From the NCBI GenBank assembly GCA_037042915.1, contig CM073197.1, positions 992,001 through 1,056,000 on the forward strand: a stretch of DNA of 64,000 nucleotides. Direction: 5' to 3'. Numbering within the stretch: the first letter of the stretch is position 1; each line of letters opens with the position of its first letter. The notes under the pieces were generated by a model that did not search any database, had not been told where the DNA came from, and saw nothing but the letters and a program-made list of their open reading frames with translations. Shown piece after piece: positions 22,250 to 34,050 of the stretch. This stretch comes from Auricularia sp. M13 (Eukaryota; Basidiomycota; Agaricomycetes; Auriculariales; Auriculariaceae). Both the position numbers and the translations under genes were made by a program.

Positions 22250-24998
22250 TCAGATTTGCATGGGCTCCTCGCCCTGGGCGTGCAGCTGCGCCCACGCTTC
22301 CTGCAGCCGCTGGCTCGCAGGGACCAGCCGCGGCTTCTTCGTGGGCGTGTGCTGACCGTTCTCGGCGCTCGGCGCGTCTCCATTGAGCCCGTGCTGCTGG
22401 CGTTTGCGCTTCGCCGCGAGGAAGTTGAGATACGCCAGACTGTGCTGCGGGGGATGCGGGCGCGCCATGTCGACCGGAGGGCCCGAGAACCACAGCACCT
22501 GGTTCGTCTCGGGATCGCGGTCGAATAGCTTAGCTGTAAGGAGACGGATAACCCAGCGTCAGCTGCTGCATTCTGCACCCTGATGAAAACGGAAACGGTT
22601 GTGGACGCACTGGTTTCGGGCGGGAGTAGGTCGACGATGGCGTGGCCTTGGATGTTGTGCGACCCGCCGGCGGCGCCGATGACGGTTTTCTCCTCGCTGC
22701 GCTTCTTGTCCTTCCGGCCCTCCTCCTTGCCGGGCCGCGGGAAATGCACGCCGTGCGTCGGGCCTGCGTACGCCGGCTCCTCGTGCGCTGCGGCTGCCGC
22801 AGCCGCCTTGCTCGCGCTGCTGGGCGTCGCGCCGCCGGGCACGCGGCGCGGGCGCCTGCGCGCGATGGTGCCGCCCTCGTCCGCGAGCTCCTCCTTCTGC
22901 TTCTCGAGCAGCGCCTGCAGCTGCGCGGGGTCGACGATCGCGCCGGGGCCGTGCACGCCGCGCGCAAACGGCGAGTCGAGCAGCGGCGGATACACCGGGC
23001 GCTCGAAGGGGTACAGCGGCACGTCCTGCGCGCGCACGGCCGGCGGCACGCACGCGCGCCAGTTGTGGATCTTCGCGATGTGCGCGTGCTGCGGGCCGCG
23101 GTCGACGTAGCGCGAGTCGCAGACGTAGAGCGGCCAGCCGGGGTACCAGTACGGCCCCCGCGGGCGGCCTTTGACGTAGTGCGGCGTGAATTGCACGAAG
23201 ATCTTCTCCAGGACGTCGCGGACGTTGTGTTCGACGAAATGGGCTGTTCACGCGGTTAGTATGTGACCGCTTTCAGGTGAGGAGGCTGTTACCAGTTTTG
23301 AACACTTCATTCTCCCAAAATTGTCGGTGCGGTGGGTGATATGTCTATGCATAATCAGAATGAGCGCAATTGTTTCTGGGTTTGCATGTACGTACCTGCT
23401 CGGGACGATAGTACCAGCAAAGCGTCAAGAACGACTCCCTGGTCTGCAAGACGTCAGGCCACTTCACAAGCGATGCGAAAATGCTGATACCTATCCTCCT
23501 TTGCAAATGTCTTCCAAATCTGCCCGATGATGGGTTTGGACGCATCTTCGGGGTTCATAACGTGTACCCAGTCGCCGACTCGTAACGTCAAGCCTTTGTA
23601 GGCACAGTGATCTAGGTCTACGCGCCCCTCCGTCGCGACCGAGTGAGAAAGCTCGCCGAGGAGCGGGTTGGCGGGCGTCTGTGTGGTCGGCGCATGCAAC
23701 GGTCCAGAAGGAATGGACGCGAAATTGGAAGACGTGCTGGGGATAGCCGTAGATAATGTCGCTACCAGTTCTTGGTATAATCGCTGGGGGCGAGGTCAGC
23801 CCGGAGATACAGATAGCATGTGCAAATGCGGCACCTGACAGAGGAGCAATTTCCCGTACGACGGCAGGTCGTCAGCGTGAAACCTGCGAGCCTTTTCAAA
23901 CAGACGGGCCACATCTTTGTCAAAGTCCCGACTCGACGTGTATTGCTTCGTGCGTGCGCGGGCCTGCCAAACCAGGGTAAGACAAGCAAGGAGGTGCATG
24001 TGCTCATGGCATACCTCAATCGATTGGAGTGAAAGTGGCGTCTGTTACGCCTTCAGAAATGCGCACTGATTCATGCACACGACGACGCACGGAGAAAGAC
24101 AAGTCACGATCTGTTGTTTCTTCCTCAATCTGGTCGAGCGTTTCAATCGGCCGCTGGCCACTGGCGGGAGTTGTCAAAATGTTTCGCCCTCAATGACGCG
24201 TTAACACATACCTGGAGTCTTTGTATCCTCTCATGGCTGTCAGGCAACCGGCAAAGAAGAGATAATCCTGGGTCTTGTTCAGTACATGCGAACCCAAACG
24301 GATTCCGGAGCTTACAGCTTTGGGATCGTCCAACCAGCCGTTATCGCCATGACCTGGCCAACGAGGCAAGCCACTTTCCAAGTGATGAATGATGTCTTCG
24401 ACGTCGTCCTCTCGCGCAGGAAATTCATCTGTCGTTGGTATTGGCGTGCCAGGCAAGTCAGCCTCCGCGTCGTAGTCAATGAAGACCTCCTCCGCTGCGG
24501 CTGCCTGTTCCGCTGGGACTTCAGACCGCGTCGGCGAACCGTTCACGACCGGTTTAGGCGGCGAAGGCTCGCGGAACTGCTTGGGCTTGGGAAGGACGGT
24601 ACTCGCGAGCCAGGTATCTTGCAGCGTTTTCTGCGCGGAGTCAGGACGTGATATCTCAACCGAACGCTGGCGTTCAGACCGACCTTGAGCAGGGCGGCGT
24701 CCTGCGAGATCTGGCTGCCCTCCTCGTTGTAGAAGAGCGCGTTGTCAAAGATGAGACATAGGTCGTCGTAGACAGCCTGCGCGCTCGAATAGTTGCCCTT
24801 GACGAGATTGTCGAGCACGCCCTGGAGGCAGCGCGGGCGGCGTATGACCTTGTAGTATTCTGCCCAGGCCTCGCGGTCGGGCAGGAACATGAATATCTCG
24901 CTCAGCTTGCGCTTGCCGCGCCCAGGAGAGGTCGCATTGATGAGCGTGGTGTTGATGAGCTCCTCGGCTGCCTTCTTGTGCGCATTGGCGAGCGGCAT
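22250..24998 (-). CDS. RSC1: Bromodomain-BAH chromatin remodelling subunit (RSC1/RSC2-like)
   Basis: The N-terminal exon from ATG 24998 encodes a bromodomain. Its visible parts are EAWAEYYKVIRRPRCLQGVL and a YNEEGSQISQDA segment holding the acetyl-lysine-binding Asn. After an acidic linker, a BAH domain appears at about 23700-23290 (YKGLTLRVGDWVHVMNPED, IIGQIWKTF, CWYYRPEQ, FWENEVFKTAHFVEH). The C-terminal region is Ala/Arg-rich, with KRKRQQHG and PTKKPRL nuclear-localisation-like patches. This combination is typical of Rsc1/Rsc2 and polybromo-type SWI/SNF subunits, which usually have two bromodomains. Only one is visible here, so an upstream exon may be missing. Several middle exon boundaries are uncertain. 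Confidence 0.75.
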
Positions 24999-26024
24999 CC
25001 GTGATCGTGGGAGAGCGGAGGAACGTCCGGAAAACGCGCAATAAACTCAGCCGCCCGCAAACTCCGTCGACCTTATTTTCCTTCCTCAACTTGTCCGTTG
25101 GAAACTCAGAGCTATTATCAGCATTGCCTTACTACGGTGCACATTCCAGGGAACTGGCTCGTTCTCTGCTTCCAGCGGAATTCGTGCACTGGAATTGCTG
25201 CACTTCTTTTCTCAACGCATGCGGCATGCCGCCCATCCAGCTGCTCGCACACCCCCTGGCGCGCGCTCTGCTAGCTAGCGACTACACCCGCCCAATTCAA
25301 GGCATCGCTCAGTAACACGCGAGCCTGGGCTCTTGTTCTGTTGTTCGAGACGCGCTAGCCGAGCTTGCAGCTGACAACCAATCGAGCTGGTTCAGCAACT
25401 GGCCGATGAGCTGTCGCGGCTCCACTGCTTCCTCGCAGTCCGCGTCCAATGGACTCGCGCGTTCTTGGCCCTGGTGAATGGACCGGCTGGCACTCCTGGA
25501 CTCTTCCGAATGAACCCGCGGCCGCTTGTGCTTCCTCTGGTTCGACTTAACCAAACGCTCACGGGATACGTTTCGCCGAACGTGGAAGTGCGGTGTCCTG
25601 TTTACTGGGGTGTCAGGAGATACTGGCTTCTCAGGCAGTGTGTATGCAGATTCGCATGCCCGATCTACGCGATGACACCAGCTTCAGAGGCCAGCTCGCC
25701 ATCCGCAGGTGGGCCAGGGTCGCAGTTGCGCCTGGACAAGAGTGAAAACAGATTGCCTGACGGAGACAACAACGCGATCTATGTCCGTTGAACACACGCC
25801 TCCCGTGCCTTCCCCCGCGCCGGAGTCCGGCATGGGCTTAGACGCTCAACGTTGACGAGTACCTAAAGCAGTGTGGGTGGCTCTAGAAGGCTGAGCATCC
25901 TGCGTTCTCCGAAGCTGCTCCTCTTCCTCCCCTCCCCGCGATTGACGAGCCTGAGCAGCGCCTCGTCATCGGCTTCCTCGGCCTTGCACTCGTTTTTATT
26001 CCTCGCCGCCGGAGGTTGTGCCGC
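24999..26024. other. Divergent spacer between the RSC-like and membrane-protein genes
   Basis: Contains one copy of a diverged dispersed repeat (25175-25420, listed separately) and otherwise only short unsupported frames. It probably holds both promoters. Confidence 0.4.
25175..25420. repeat. Dispersed repeat, copy 1
   Basis: Shares ordered blocks with 38536-38735: GCGGAATTCGTGCA, then a CCCCTGGC-CGCGCT block, then GTTCTGT-TTCGAGA-GCG-TAG. The copies are clearly diverged, with roughly two thirds of positions matching by eye. No coding capacity or terminal repeats were recognised. Confidence 0.45.
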
Positions 26025-27629
26025 ATGGCTTCCGCATTGCTCGCCGCTGTCCTTGCATTGTCCGTCGCGCGCGCTGATGGCCGTGCTCAGGCGCGTTCTC
26101 TCGGTCTGTTACTTAAGGCATAATTCGCCTGACGTCGATGGGTGCTGTTGTAGACCGAAGCCGTATGTCAATTCCAGTTCTCATGGATGTCCAATGGCCT
26201 CGGTCAAAGTCCTTGCCTCGTGGCTGCATTTTTAGTTGCAGAATGCCAGGCGAACGTCGGTGCGTACTGAGCTATCTGCACTCGAAAATTGAAGCACTGA
26301 TTGCGCTGCGATAGAATGGGACATTCCTGCCCTCCTACCAGGGACTAAATATAACGTTCCTGGCACAGACAACCAAGCTTTTCTGACTGAATGTGGCTGG
26401 TACGCAGCACATATGAACCCCACGAAGTCTCTTCATCGTCATCTAGTTCTTGGTCGGTGTATAACCTCTACCAAGCCTGCACCGTCTGCCAAGATGTGAC
26501 GACTATCACCTCGTATGGCTGCCATAGCAGATTCGAAGACCTGTCTATTCATTTCTACACAGATGGGGTCCCGCAGGCTGGACTAGGCAATGTACATCGG
26601 ACTTGCTGGGGCAGTAAGTAGAACGTTCGTCACGACTGACAAGAAAATTAGCTGAACCAGTCTTAGCACGTTTTTCCCTCCAGCCTCCAAGTACGCGTTC
26701 CCAGCCAATACGTCGGTGCCGTTTTGGGCCACGAAAGATCCTTCGACGTGGCCAAACAGGCAGTTCAACGTCGATGAGGCCAAAGCTTTGCACGACGAAG
26801 GTGGGCAGGCTTCCCCCAGACTTGTTTCCAGGGTTTAATATCTACATTGCCAGGTCACGCAGACCTCACATCCGTACAAGAGCAGAAATCTTCTTCAAAC
26901 GCTGGGGCAATCGCTGGCGGCGTCGTAGCCGCTATCGTCGTCATTGTAGCGATTATCGTTGGCGTGCTCTTCGTCCATCGGCGAAGGCAACAAAAGTTAG
27001 AGCAACGACGTACTGTCGTTCGCTCAGCCGGCGCAGTCGGAAACCTCTGGTAGCAGATACGAACGCTCGACGATTCTCGGGATGCGCACACCGTCTCCGG
27101 GGCAGCCTGACGGCACCCCCATGCCTCTTCCGTCGATGATGTCCACGTTCGCCGGAGACATGTACTCCGAGGCGTCAGCAGCGCCCAGCTCGGGCATCTA
27201 CGCCGTCAACCCACTCATCCTGCCGCCTAATGCGCCAGCGTCAACGCATGCCCGCCACGCGTACAACAGCTCGGGCGACTCCACGAACACCTACGTCCCC
27301 ATGAGCGTCGAGCGGTTCTCCAAGGACCGTCCGGGAATGCCGCAGCACGGGCGCAACGCGTCCAGCAGCTCGCTCACGGGGGGATACAGGCCTCCGCAGC
27401 AGGGGCAGTTCAACCCGCCGCCGTATTCCGCCGTCGCCACGCGCACAACGGCACCGACGGGCACCCGACGTCCCAGGAGGCCGCGGCCGAGCTGACGCCG
27501 CCGCCCGGCGCGCGCGACGAGCTCTCGCCGCTCCAGCCGTCCAGCCTGCAAGTCGCGAATCCGCGCAGCAACCGCACCTCGGACGCCAGCACGATGAGTT
27601 ACCCTGCGGAAAAGGGGTTCCGACGTTAA
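26025..27629 (+). CDS. Single-pass membrane protein with extracellular domain
   Basis: ATG 26025 opens a signal-peptide-like exon, MASALLAAVLALSVARADG. A later exon has the Cys-containing segment YNLYQACTVCQDVTTITSYG, followed by KYAFPANTSVPFWATKDP. One transmembrane helix then appears, AGAIAGGVVAAIVVIVAIIV, ending in VLFVHRRRQQKLEQRR, which places the C-terminus inside the cell. The cytosolic tail is Ser/Pro-rich and ends PAEKGFRR at 27629. A frame change near 27440 (PPPYSAVA to HNGTDGHPTSQEAAAEL) suggests one missing base. The layout resembles fungal cell-surface sensor-like proteins, but no specific family is claimed. The exons between the signal peptide and the Cys region are unresolved. 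Confidence 0.6.
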
Positions 27630-27928
27630 ACATATGATTGGCTGGTCTTCGTGTAGATGGCGTAAATTGGGGCTATTGGCGGCAACTTGATGTACGATTA
27701 ATACGCGACGAGGGGCCTTCCTCGTGCGAAACATGAAGACACGAGATTAAGTATTTGTCCAGCATCCGGAAACCATCCTATTATAATGGGTACAATAAGT
27801 AAGGTAAGAGGGAAAGTCCAATCCGTTATACTAGTTGCTACAGTGGAGAGAGAGGCAAATATTACGAGGGGCAGGGCAGTGAGAAGGTCGAACTATTACT
27901 ACAAATTAAAATCAAAAATCGAATCAAA

Positions 27929-29093
27929 TCAGAACTGCGCGAAAGGCATGAAGTGGGGATACGTGGGAACGTCGGCCGCCTGGGCGAAAAAGTCGAAGGA
28001 GTCGTAGGAGTCGTACTCGGCGGTCGAGGGCAGCATGGCGTCCGTGAACAGCGGCGACATCGACAGCGAGGCGTCGGGGAGAGAGAGCAATGGGGCAGCT
28101 GGGGATGGGATCCGCGATGGGAGCGGGGAGGGGGAGACAGAGTGGGGCGTGATCACGGGCGAGCCGTAGGGCGTGTGCGCGTGCGGCGGCATGAGGTAGT
28201 TGGTGTTCCAGGGGTCGTGGAAGTGTAGCGCCGGACCCGGGTTGTACGACGGGAACATGGGCGCCGCGGCCATGGGGAAGTGCTGCGGGACGGGGCCCGG
28301 CATCGCCTGCGACGCGCGCGGGCTCTCGAAGACGGAGGGCACGAGGAACTCGCGCATCATTGTGTCCGTCGCCGAGGGGAGGCGCGTGGCGAAGTGCGGG
28401 GGCGACTGGACGGTGTCCATGGGCATGAGCTCCGGCGGTGTGATTGGCACTGGCGCGGGATACTCCTCCTCCAGCGGCGTCAACTGTTCCTCGTTGAACT
28501 GGGAGAATGGCTGGGCCGGAGGCGTCGACGGGGGAGATTCGGGGGAGGCCTCACGTTCGCGAGCGGCGAGCAAGGAGGCTGGGTCGCTGATCTTGTGGAC
28601 GCTCTGCATGTGAGAGATGAGACCCGTACGGCGCTTGTTCCTACGGTTATTTGTGAGTATCGGTAGAGATCATTCTCGGGAGACTGGACGCACTTGTGGT
28701 CACAGCCATGGACGGGGCAGTAGATATGAATTTCCTCGTGTGTCTCACGCTCGTGACGGCGCTTTGAAGACGGGTCCGAGAATGCATGCGGGCAGTACTT
28801 GCAGCTGAAGGGCTTGAGTCCGAGACTGAGACTTCATGAGAAATGCCGTTCATAGCGAGGAGCTGGGACCAGCTTACTGTTGATTCATGTGGATGTTGAG
28901 CGCATTCTTCTGCGTAAAGGAGCGGGGACACCGCTCGCACTTGTATGGCCTTGGAATGTGTCAGAGTTTCTTCCACGAGCGCCTTGAAGACGTACTTTTC
29001 ACCAGTGTGGACGCGGCGATGCCGTGTCAGATCCGACGAGGTACCGAAGGTGCGAGAGCAGTCCGGGCATTCAAAGCGTTTGTTGTTGTTCAT
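27929..29093 (-). CDS. C2H2 zinc-finger transcription factor
   Basis: ATG 29093 starts MNNNKRFECPDCSRTFG. Finger 1 is C-x2-C-x12-H-x3-H with a HTGEK linker. Finger 2 (YKCERCPRSFTQKNALNIHM) and finger 3 (FSCKYCPHAFSDPSSKRRHE) follow across introns. A fourth, atypical one begins IHIYCPVHGCDH. The long C-terminal region (about 28610-27929) is Pro/Ser-rich with scattered acidic stretches, and probably acts as an activation domain. A likely 5' UTR intron ends directly before the start codon. The gene is divergent from MSH4 with 468 bp between the starts. The target is unknown. Confidence 0.8.
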
Positions 29094-29561
29094 CTGCTCA
29101 AAGTTAAGACCGCTGTATGCGCCCTAACCGTGTTGATCGAGGCGACTCACCTCGAGAGCGATATTAGAGGAGGAATACGAGTATCAGAAATGAGCGTAGC
29201 GGTGGACGGCGCGCAGCACAGTCCGCAGAAGATATCTTCTGGACGACGAGGTGAGAGAAGAAGAGCAAGGAAAGGAAAGAACCGCCACCCTGCTCCGTTC
29301 CGTCTTTGCATGCCGGGGGTCGCAGAGCACGGACCCCCGATCTGCGACTCTATTGTCAGGTAAGACAAATAAGACGTCACGTGAGCGCGTGATAAGCTGG
29401 GGCCTCGGAGGCGGCCTCCAGGAACAAGAGGATGCCGGCTTTGCTGTCAGGGTCTCACATGCTCAAAAAGGCAACAACAAGCCGGATGCAGATCCGCACA
29501 GCCGCGGAATCGCGTTTCGGACTCCGGCGACGCGTCGTCACTTGGTCACGGGTTCGCTGCA
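29094..29561. promoter_or_regulatory. Divergent promoter region between the C2H2 factor and MSH4
   Basis: 468 bp separate the two ATGs. No clear TATA element was seen. A plus-strand frame runs through part of it (29251-29691) but is probably a shadow or the 5' end of MSH4; an additional MSH4 first exon here cannot be excluded. Confidence 0.4.
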
Positions 29562-32500
29562 ATGCCAGCGTCGACAGCCTTTTCGAGCATGTATTCGCCG
29601 TCGGTGCGTCCATCGTCGCGGTTGCAGACGCGCTCGTTCCACGACAACCGGCCGACGACGGCGGGGACCAAACGACCGACGACCGCAATGACTTCGGCGC
29701 CTGGCGAGCATATTGTGGCCATTACCGAGGGCAGAGGTGCACGGTTGCCTCGAGCACTGCTGGAGTCAGCGCTGAAGCTCAATCCGCAGGCGTTAGTCGC
29801 GAGGTCGGCATCGCCGCGCTCAACCGCGAAACGGGGCATGTACTGCTTTTCCAGGTAGGCCGTTGTCGGGCAAGCTCCCGGCATCGCTGAACACCGCCCG
29901 CTGCAGATTGCGGATTGCCAGACATATGTGAAGACACTGCACCATCTCGATCTCTACTCACCGCATACCATCCTCATGCCCGACACCGCGTTCGGCGACC
30001 AGAACGGCCAGGACTCGCTTCTGCTCAAGCTGTTGGCAGAGGAGTTCCCGCAAGTGGCCATAATCGCCGTAAACAGGAAATATTGGAACGAGCCGTCGGG
30101 CCATGATTTCGTGAACCAGCTGTGCGCGGACGTTGAAGAGCGCACGGGCACTCTGATGGCAGTTTCAACCAAGTTAGTATGCCCAAATTGCGACCTACGT
30201 ATCAGGCTCATAGATTTTGAGGTTCTATGCTCTGGCAGCAACCTCGGCTCTGTTCAAGTACGCTGAAAGGGAGCTCAACCTCGTCTTCAATGTCCATTCT
30301 CTACGCTTCCACTTTGTTTCCCCCGACGGTATGCCACGTTTATAAAGTCATGCATATACTCATATCGTATAGGCACCATGCTGATCGACGCAAGTACCGC
30401 ACGAAACCTCGAATTGGTGGCCAACATGACGTGGAAGAAGAGCACGCACTCGCTCTATGGGTATGCGTTCGTTCTACACGTTCGCATCCCAAGGACGCTC
30501 AAAACCAACCCCCCCAGCCTTCTGAATCACACGTTTACGCCGATGGCGGCTAGACTGTTGCGCGTGAACCTGCTGGCGCCATTGACGGTCCTTTCTTCTC
30601 TGGATGCACGTCTGAACGCGGTTGAAGGTGGGGCCTCTTACCAGTTTAACTTCTAGTTTCTAAAGCCGGACTGCTCGCAGAGCTCGTGCAGAATGAAGAC
30701 AAATACGCTGCAATCAAGGTATGTCGTGCTTCCGCTGCCTACTCTTTCATCACTGAAGGGATCATATAGGATAGCCTCCGTGCTTTTGGAAAGAACGACT
30801 TGGACAAATTGATATCTAATGTCAGCACCTTCCGCTTACTCTTCTCTGCCACTGATGCTTCACAGCTCGCCGCTTCCGAGGCTCGCGAGACAGAAAGCGC
30901 AAAGCCTGCTGCTACTCGCATCACCCAGATCCTTGCGTTGCGCAGCGTTGTTCGTGCATTACCAGCCCTTCGAGAGGCGCTCCAACATTGCAAGTCCAAC
31001 CTTCTGTGCATCATGTCCCAGGTAAGACACTCTTCCTTCCGCTGTATCGGCTCATCCGTTGCAGATGCTCAGCGATCCGAGGATTGAAGAGATCGACCAG
31101 CTCATCACCGCCCAGTTGAACGAAGACGCTACTCCGCAGAAGGTACGCATGTGTCTGTGTAGATAGCAAAGGTGCAATTCTAACAAATTTTCTTCCAGGG
31201 CTCTGGCATAAATGCAGTTAACATGCGCGTGTATGCGGTCAAGGTGAAGCGGCTTTCAGCTGGGCATCTCAAACATACGCTGAGCGCTTTTCCAGGCCAA
31301 CTGTAACGGTCTGCTCGACGTAGCGCGCGAAACGTACAAGGAAGCTGTTTCGGATGTCTTTACCTTTGCCCGCGCGCAGGCCGACAAGACGGGCTTGCCC
31401 ATCAAGCCTGTATATCACGACTCCAGTTTCTGGTTCACCATCGGCAAGTCTGCCCTCGACGGCGACGACCTGCCGCGCGGGTACATCAACGTCACCACGC
31501 GTGGAAAGAGTGTACACTTCTCCAGCCTTGATTTGGTGCGTCGCGCCCGCCCTTTTGGAAGTACAAGTCATCGCTGACTAATTTTAGCAAAAACTCAACA
31601 TGAAAGTCAAGGATTCATTGGACGAGACGCTGATTCTTAGCGACAAGTGCGTCCGCCGGGCGCGCTGTACGGTCTACCGGCTGATGTGGATGGAGGACGA
31701 TCGCAACGCTGGTGTCTGACGTCCTCAAAGCTGCGGGCGCCCTCTACAAGGCTTCGGAAGCCGTAAGTTGCACCGTATACCGCGCTGTCTTATTGTCTTG
31801 CTGCAGGTTGCGATCCTGGATATGCTCTGGTCGTTCGCGCACGTGTCTATCAGTAAGCATCTGCACTACCAGTCGCTCCGAACTGCTCTCACGCGTAGTC
31901 TGCATGGCATAGTCGAGAGCTACAGTTCAGTTGACACGGTACACGCGCATCGTCTCCCCGCTCACCACGACGCCGCGACACAGGCAGGCCAGAGTTCACG
32001 GATACGCTCGCCATCAAGGCCGGCCGGCACCCGATCCTCGAGAAGGTGCAGGGCGCGGGGTCCGTCGTGGCGAACGATGTGTTCTGCTGCGAGCAGTCGT
32101 CTTTCCAGCTCGTCCAGGGACCGAAGTGCGTCCACCGCTTGCTCGTTATGCACCCCCGCGACTGTGTTGACTCTTCTGAACAGCATGTCGGGTTCGTCTT
32201 GCGCTCAACGGAAAAGAGAACAGGAAGCTGATGAATGGCGGCACGCGTTGCAGGCAAGAGCACCTACCTGCGCCAGGTCGCGCTCATCACCGTCATGGCG
32301 ATGTGCGGCTGCTTTGTGCCCGCTGAATATGCCAGCATACGGTGAGCGTCGTTCCTCTTCGTTTGCATGGCTGAACCGCTCGTGCCTGGGGAAGGCTGCA
32401 CGACGCGCTGCTCACTCGGCTCTCGAACGACGACGACATGGAGCGCAACCTCAGCACGTTCGCGAACGAGATGGTCACGTCGGCGATGATTCTCGGTGCG

Positions 32501-33617
32501 CCCTTGTTGCATGTGCGAGTGATTTGATAGTGATGCGCTTTCGCGTTTGCAGGGCTTGCGACTGATAGGACGCTGATCCTCATTGACGAGCTTGGGCGTG
32601 GGACGAGCCCCGTGGAGGGGCTGGGCATTGCGCATGCGATCGCGGAGAAACTTATCGAGCTGAAGGTACGCTTGTTACATTGAAATCTTTTTTGGCCAGG
32701 AAAGGGCGGACTAATGTTGGCGCTTCTGCCCTGCGCAGTCCTACGTTTTCTTTGCGACGTATGTTTCATTTCCCCCCTTGTGTAATCTGGCAGAACTACC
32801 TCATCATGTTTCCTAGGCATTTCAACGACCTCGTCACGACGTTGTCGCGCTACCCTTCTGTGATCAAGTACGCGCGCCGTGCCCTCTGCTCCAACGCCAA
32901 CACTGCTATAACAATCTTTCTCCTCAGCTTGCATCTTTCCGTCCAGGTACATCCTATCGCTTGCTTTCTTGCACCGTGCAGAACTCATGCTACCTGCCCC
33001 TCCACCGGTAGCGAACTCCACGGGCCAACAATGCCACGGGCTTCGTCTTCCAATACAAGTACGTGCAGATGCACACCGTCTCGCCCGCGTTAAATGTAGC
33101 GTGGACGAAAGCTCACAACTCTGCAGGATAACGGACGGCGCGGCAGATAGCAGGTCGCATTATGGTATCGTTATACTAAGCCAACCTCACCGCAACATGC
33201 TGGCCCTCATTCGTGCGAAGGCTTGGACGTCGCGATGCTCGCGGACCTGCCGGAGGGCGTGACGACCGAGGCGCGGCGCGTGGCCGAGAAGCTCGGCGCG
33301 CTGCAGGACCGCCAGAAGGGCTCCAGCGCGAGCCACAAGCTCGCTGAGCGCAGGCGCTTGCTGCTGCGTGTGCGTGCATAGCGCACCACTTCAAGGCGGC
33401 TACGCTCAATTTCAAGGCGGTCCTGCTGAACCTCGCCCATTGTTTGCAGTTGCGCGCGGAGCTCAAGCAGGCGCTGGAGTATTCCACGCTTCCGGACCGC
33501 GAGCTAGAGCGGCTGCTGGCGGGCATCCAGAAGGAAGTCATTATGAAGGTTGCGGTGACGTTGGATTATCCTGAAGACGTTGGAGATCGCGTTTCTGAGG
33601 GAAGAGCGAAGAGGTGA
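29562..33617 (+). CDS. MSH4: MSH4, meiotic MutS homolog
   Basis: Msh4 pairs with Msh5 to stabilise crossover intermediates in meiosis. ATG 29562 leads to [11 protein letters not shown], then [55 protein letters not shown] and [16 protein letters not shown]. The core MutS domains follow ([44 protein letters not shown]). Walker A, GPNMSGKST, is assembled from three exons, the middle one only 8 nt (32184-32191). Walker B is [19 protein letters not shown], then HFNDLVTTL. The C-terminal helices end EGRAKR at 33617. More than 15 short introns join in frame. No mismatch-recognition Phe-x-Glu motif was seen, as expected for Msh4. The 5' exons are duplicated at 35962-36240. Confidence 0.9.
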
Positions 33618-33814
33618 GTACCCTCGAATACAGTCGGATAGTGGCACGAATCCTCAATATGTCTAATCGTCTCACAAGGTCTTAGTAGCAATTTTCTGGG
33701 TGATACAAGGTCTCAAAGGTGCCAGCCATCTGCTGAGGGATCCTTGGATAACAGCCGATCTCTTGCGCTCCCGGCTCCGGCGTGACCGAGACCGTCGTCA
33801 GACTTTAGCGCTCA

Positions 33815-33842
33815 GTTAGTTATCTCCGCGGAGATAACTAAC
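33815..33842. repeat. Perfect 28-bp palindrome
   Basis: Each half is GTTAGTTATCTCCG, joined without a spacer to its reverse complement. It is followed by two direct copies of GTTACTAAC (33845-33853 and 33861-33869). It lies 200 bp after the MSH4 stop and about 210 bp before the next start. Confidence 0.85.
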
Positions 33843-34050
33843 ACGTTACTAACCTGAGGTGTTACTAACATGAATATACCACACGTGCCATTCAGTAGCA
33901 CAGGCACGAGCCTAAGTACTGTAGGCTTGATGCACCCCCGGGGTACATCGGGCCTTATTAGGCTCTGATGTGTGGACCTCCGGGTGGCTTCGTCTCTTCC
34001 CTTCCAACTCGCTTCAGCACGTGGCGCTCGAGCGCTCAGGATTTCGGACC

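Noticed and set aside
22583-23259. Long GC-rich plus-strand open frames
   Set aside because: They are antisense to the Arg/Ala/Pro-rich exon of the bromodomain-BAH gene and show no domain.
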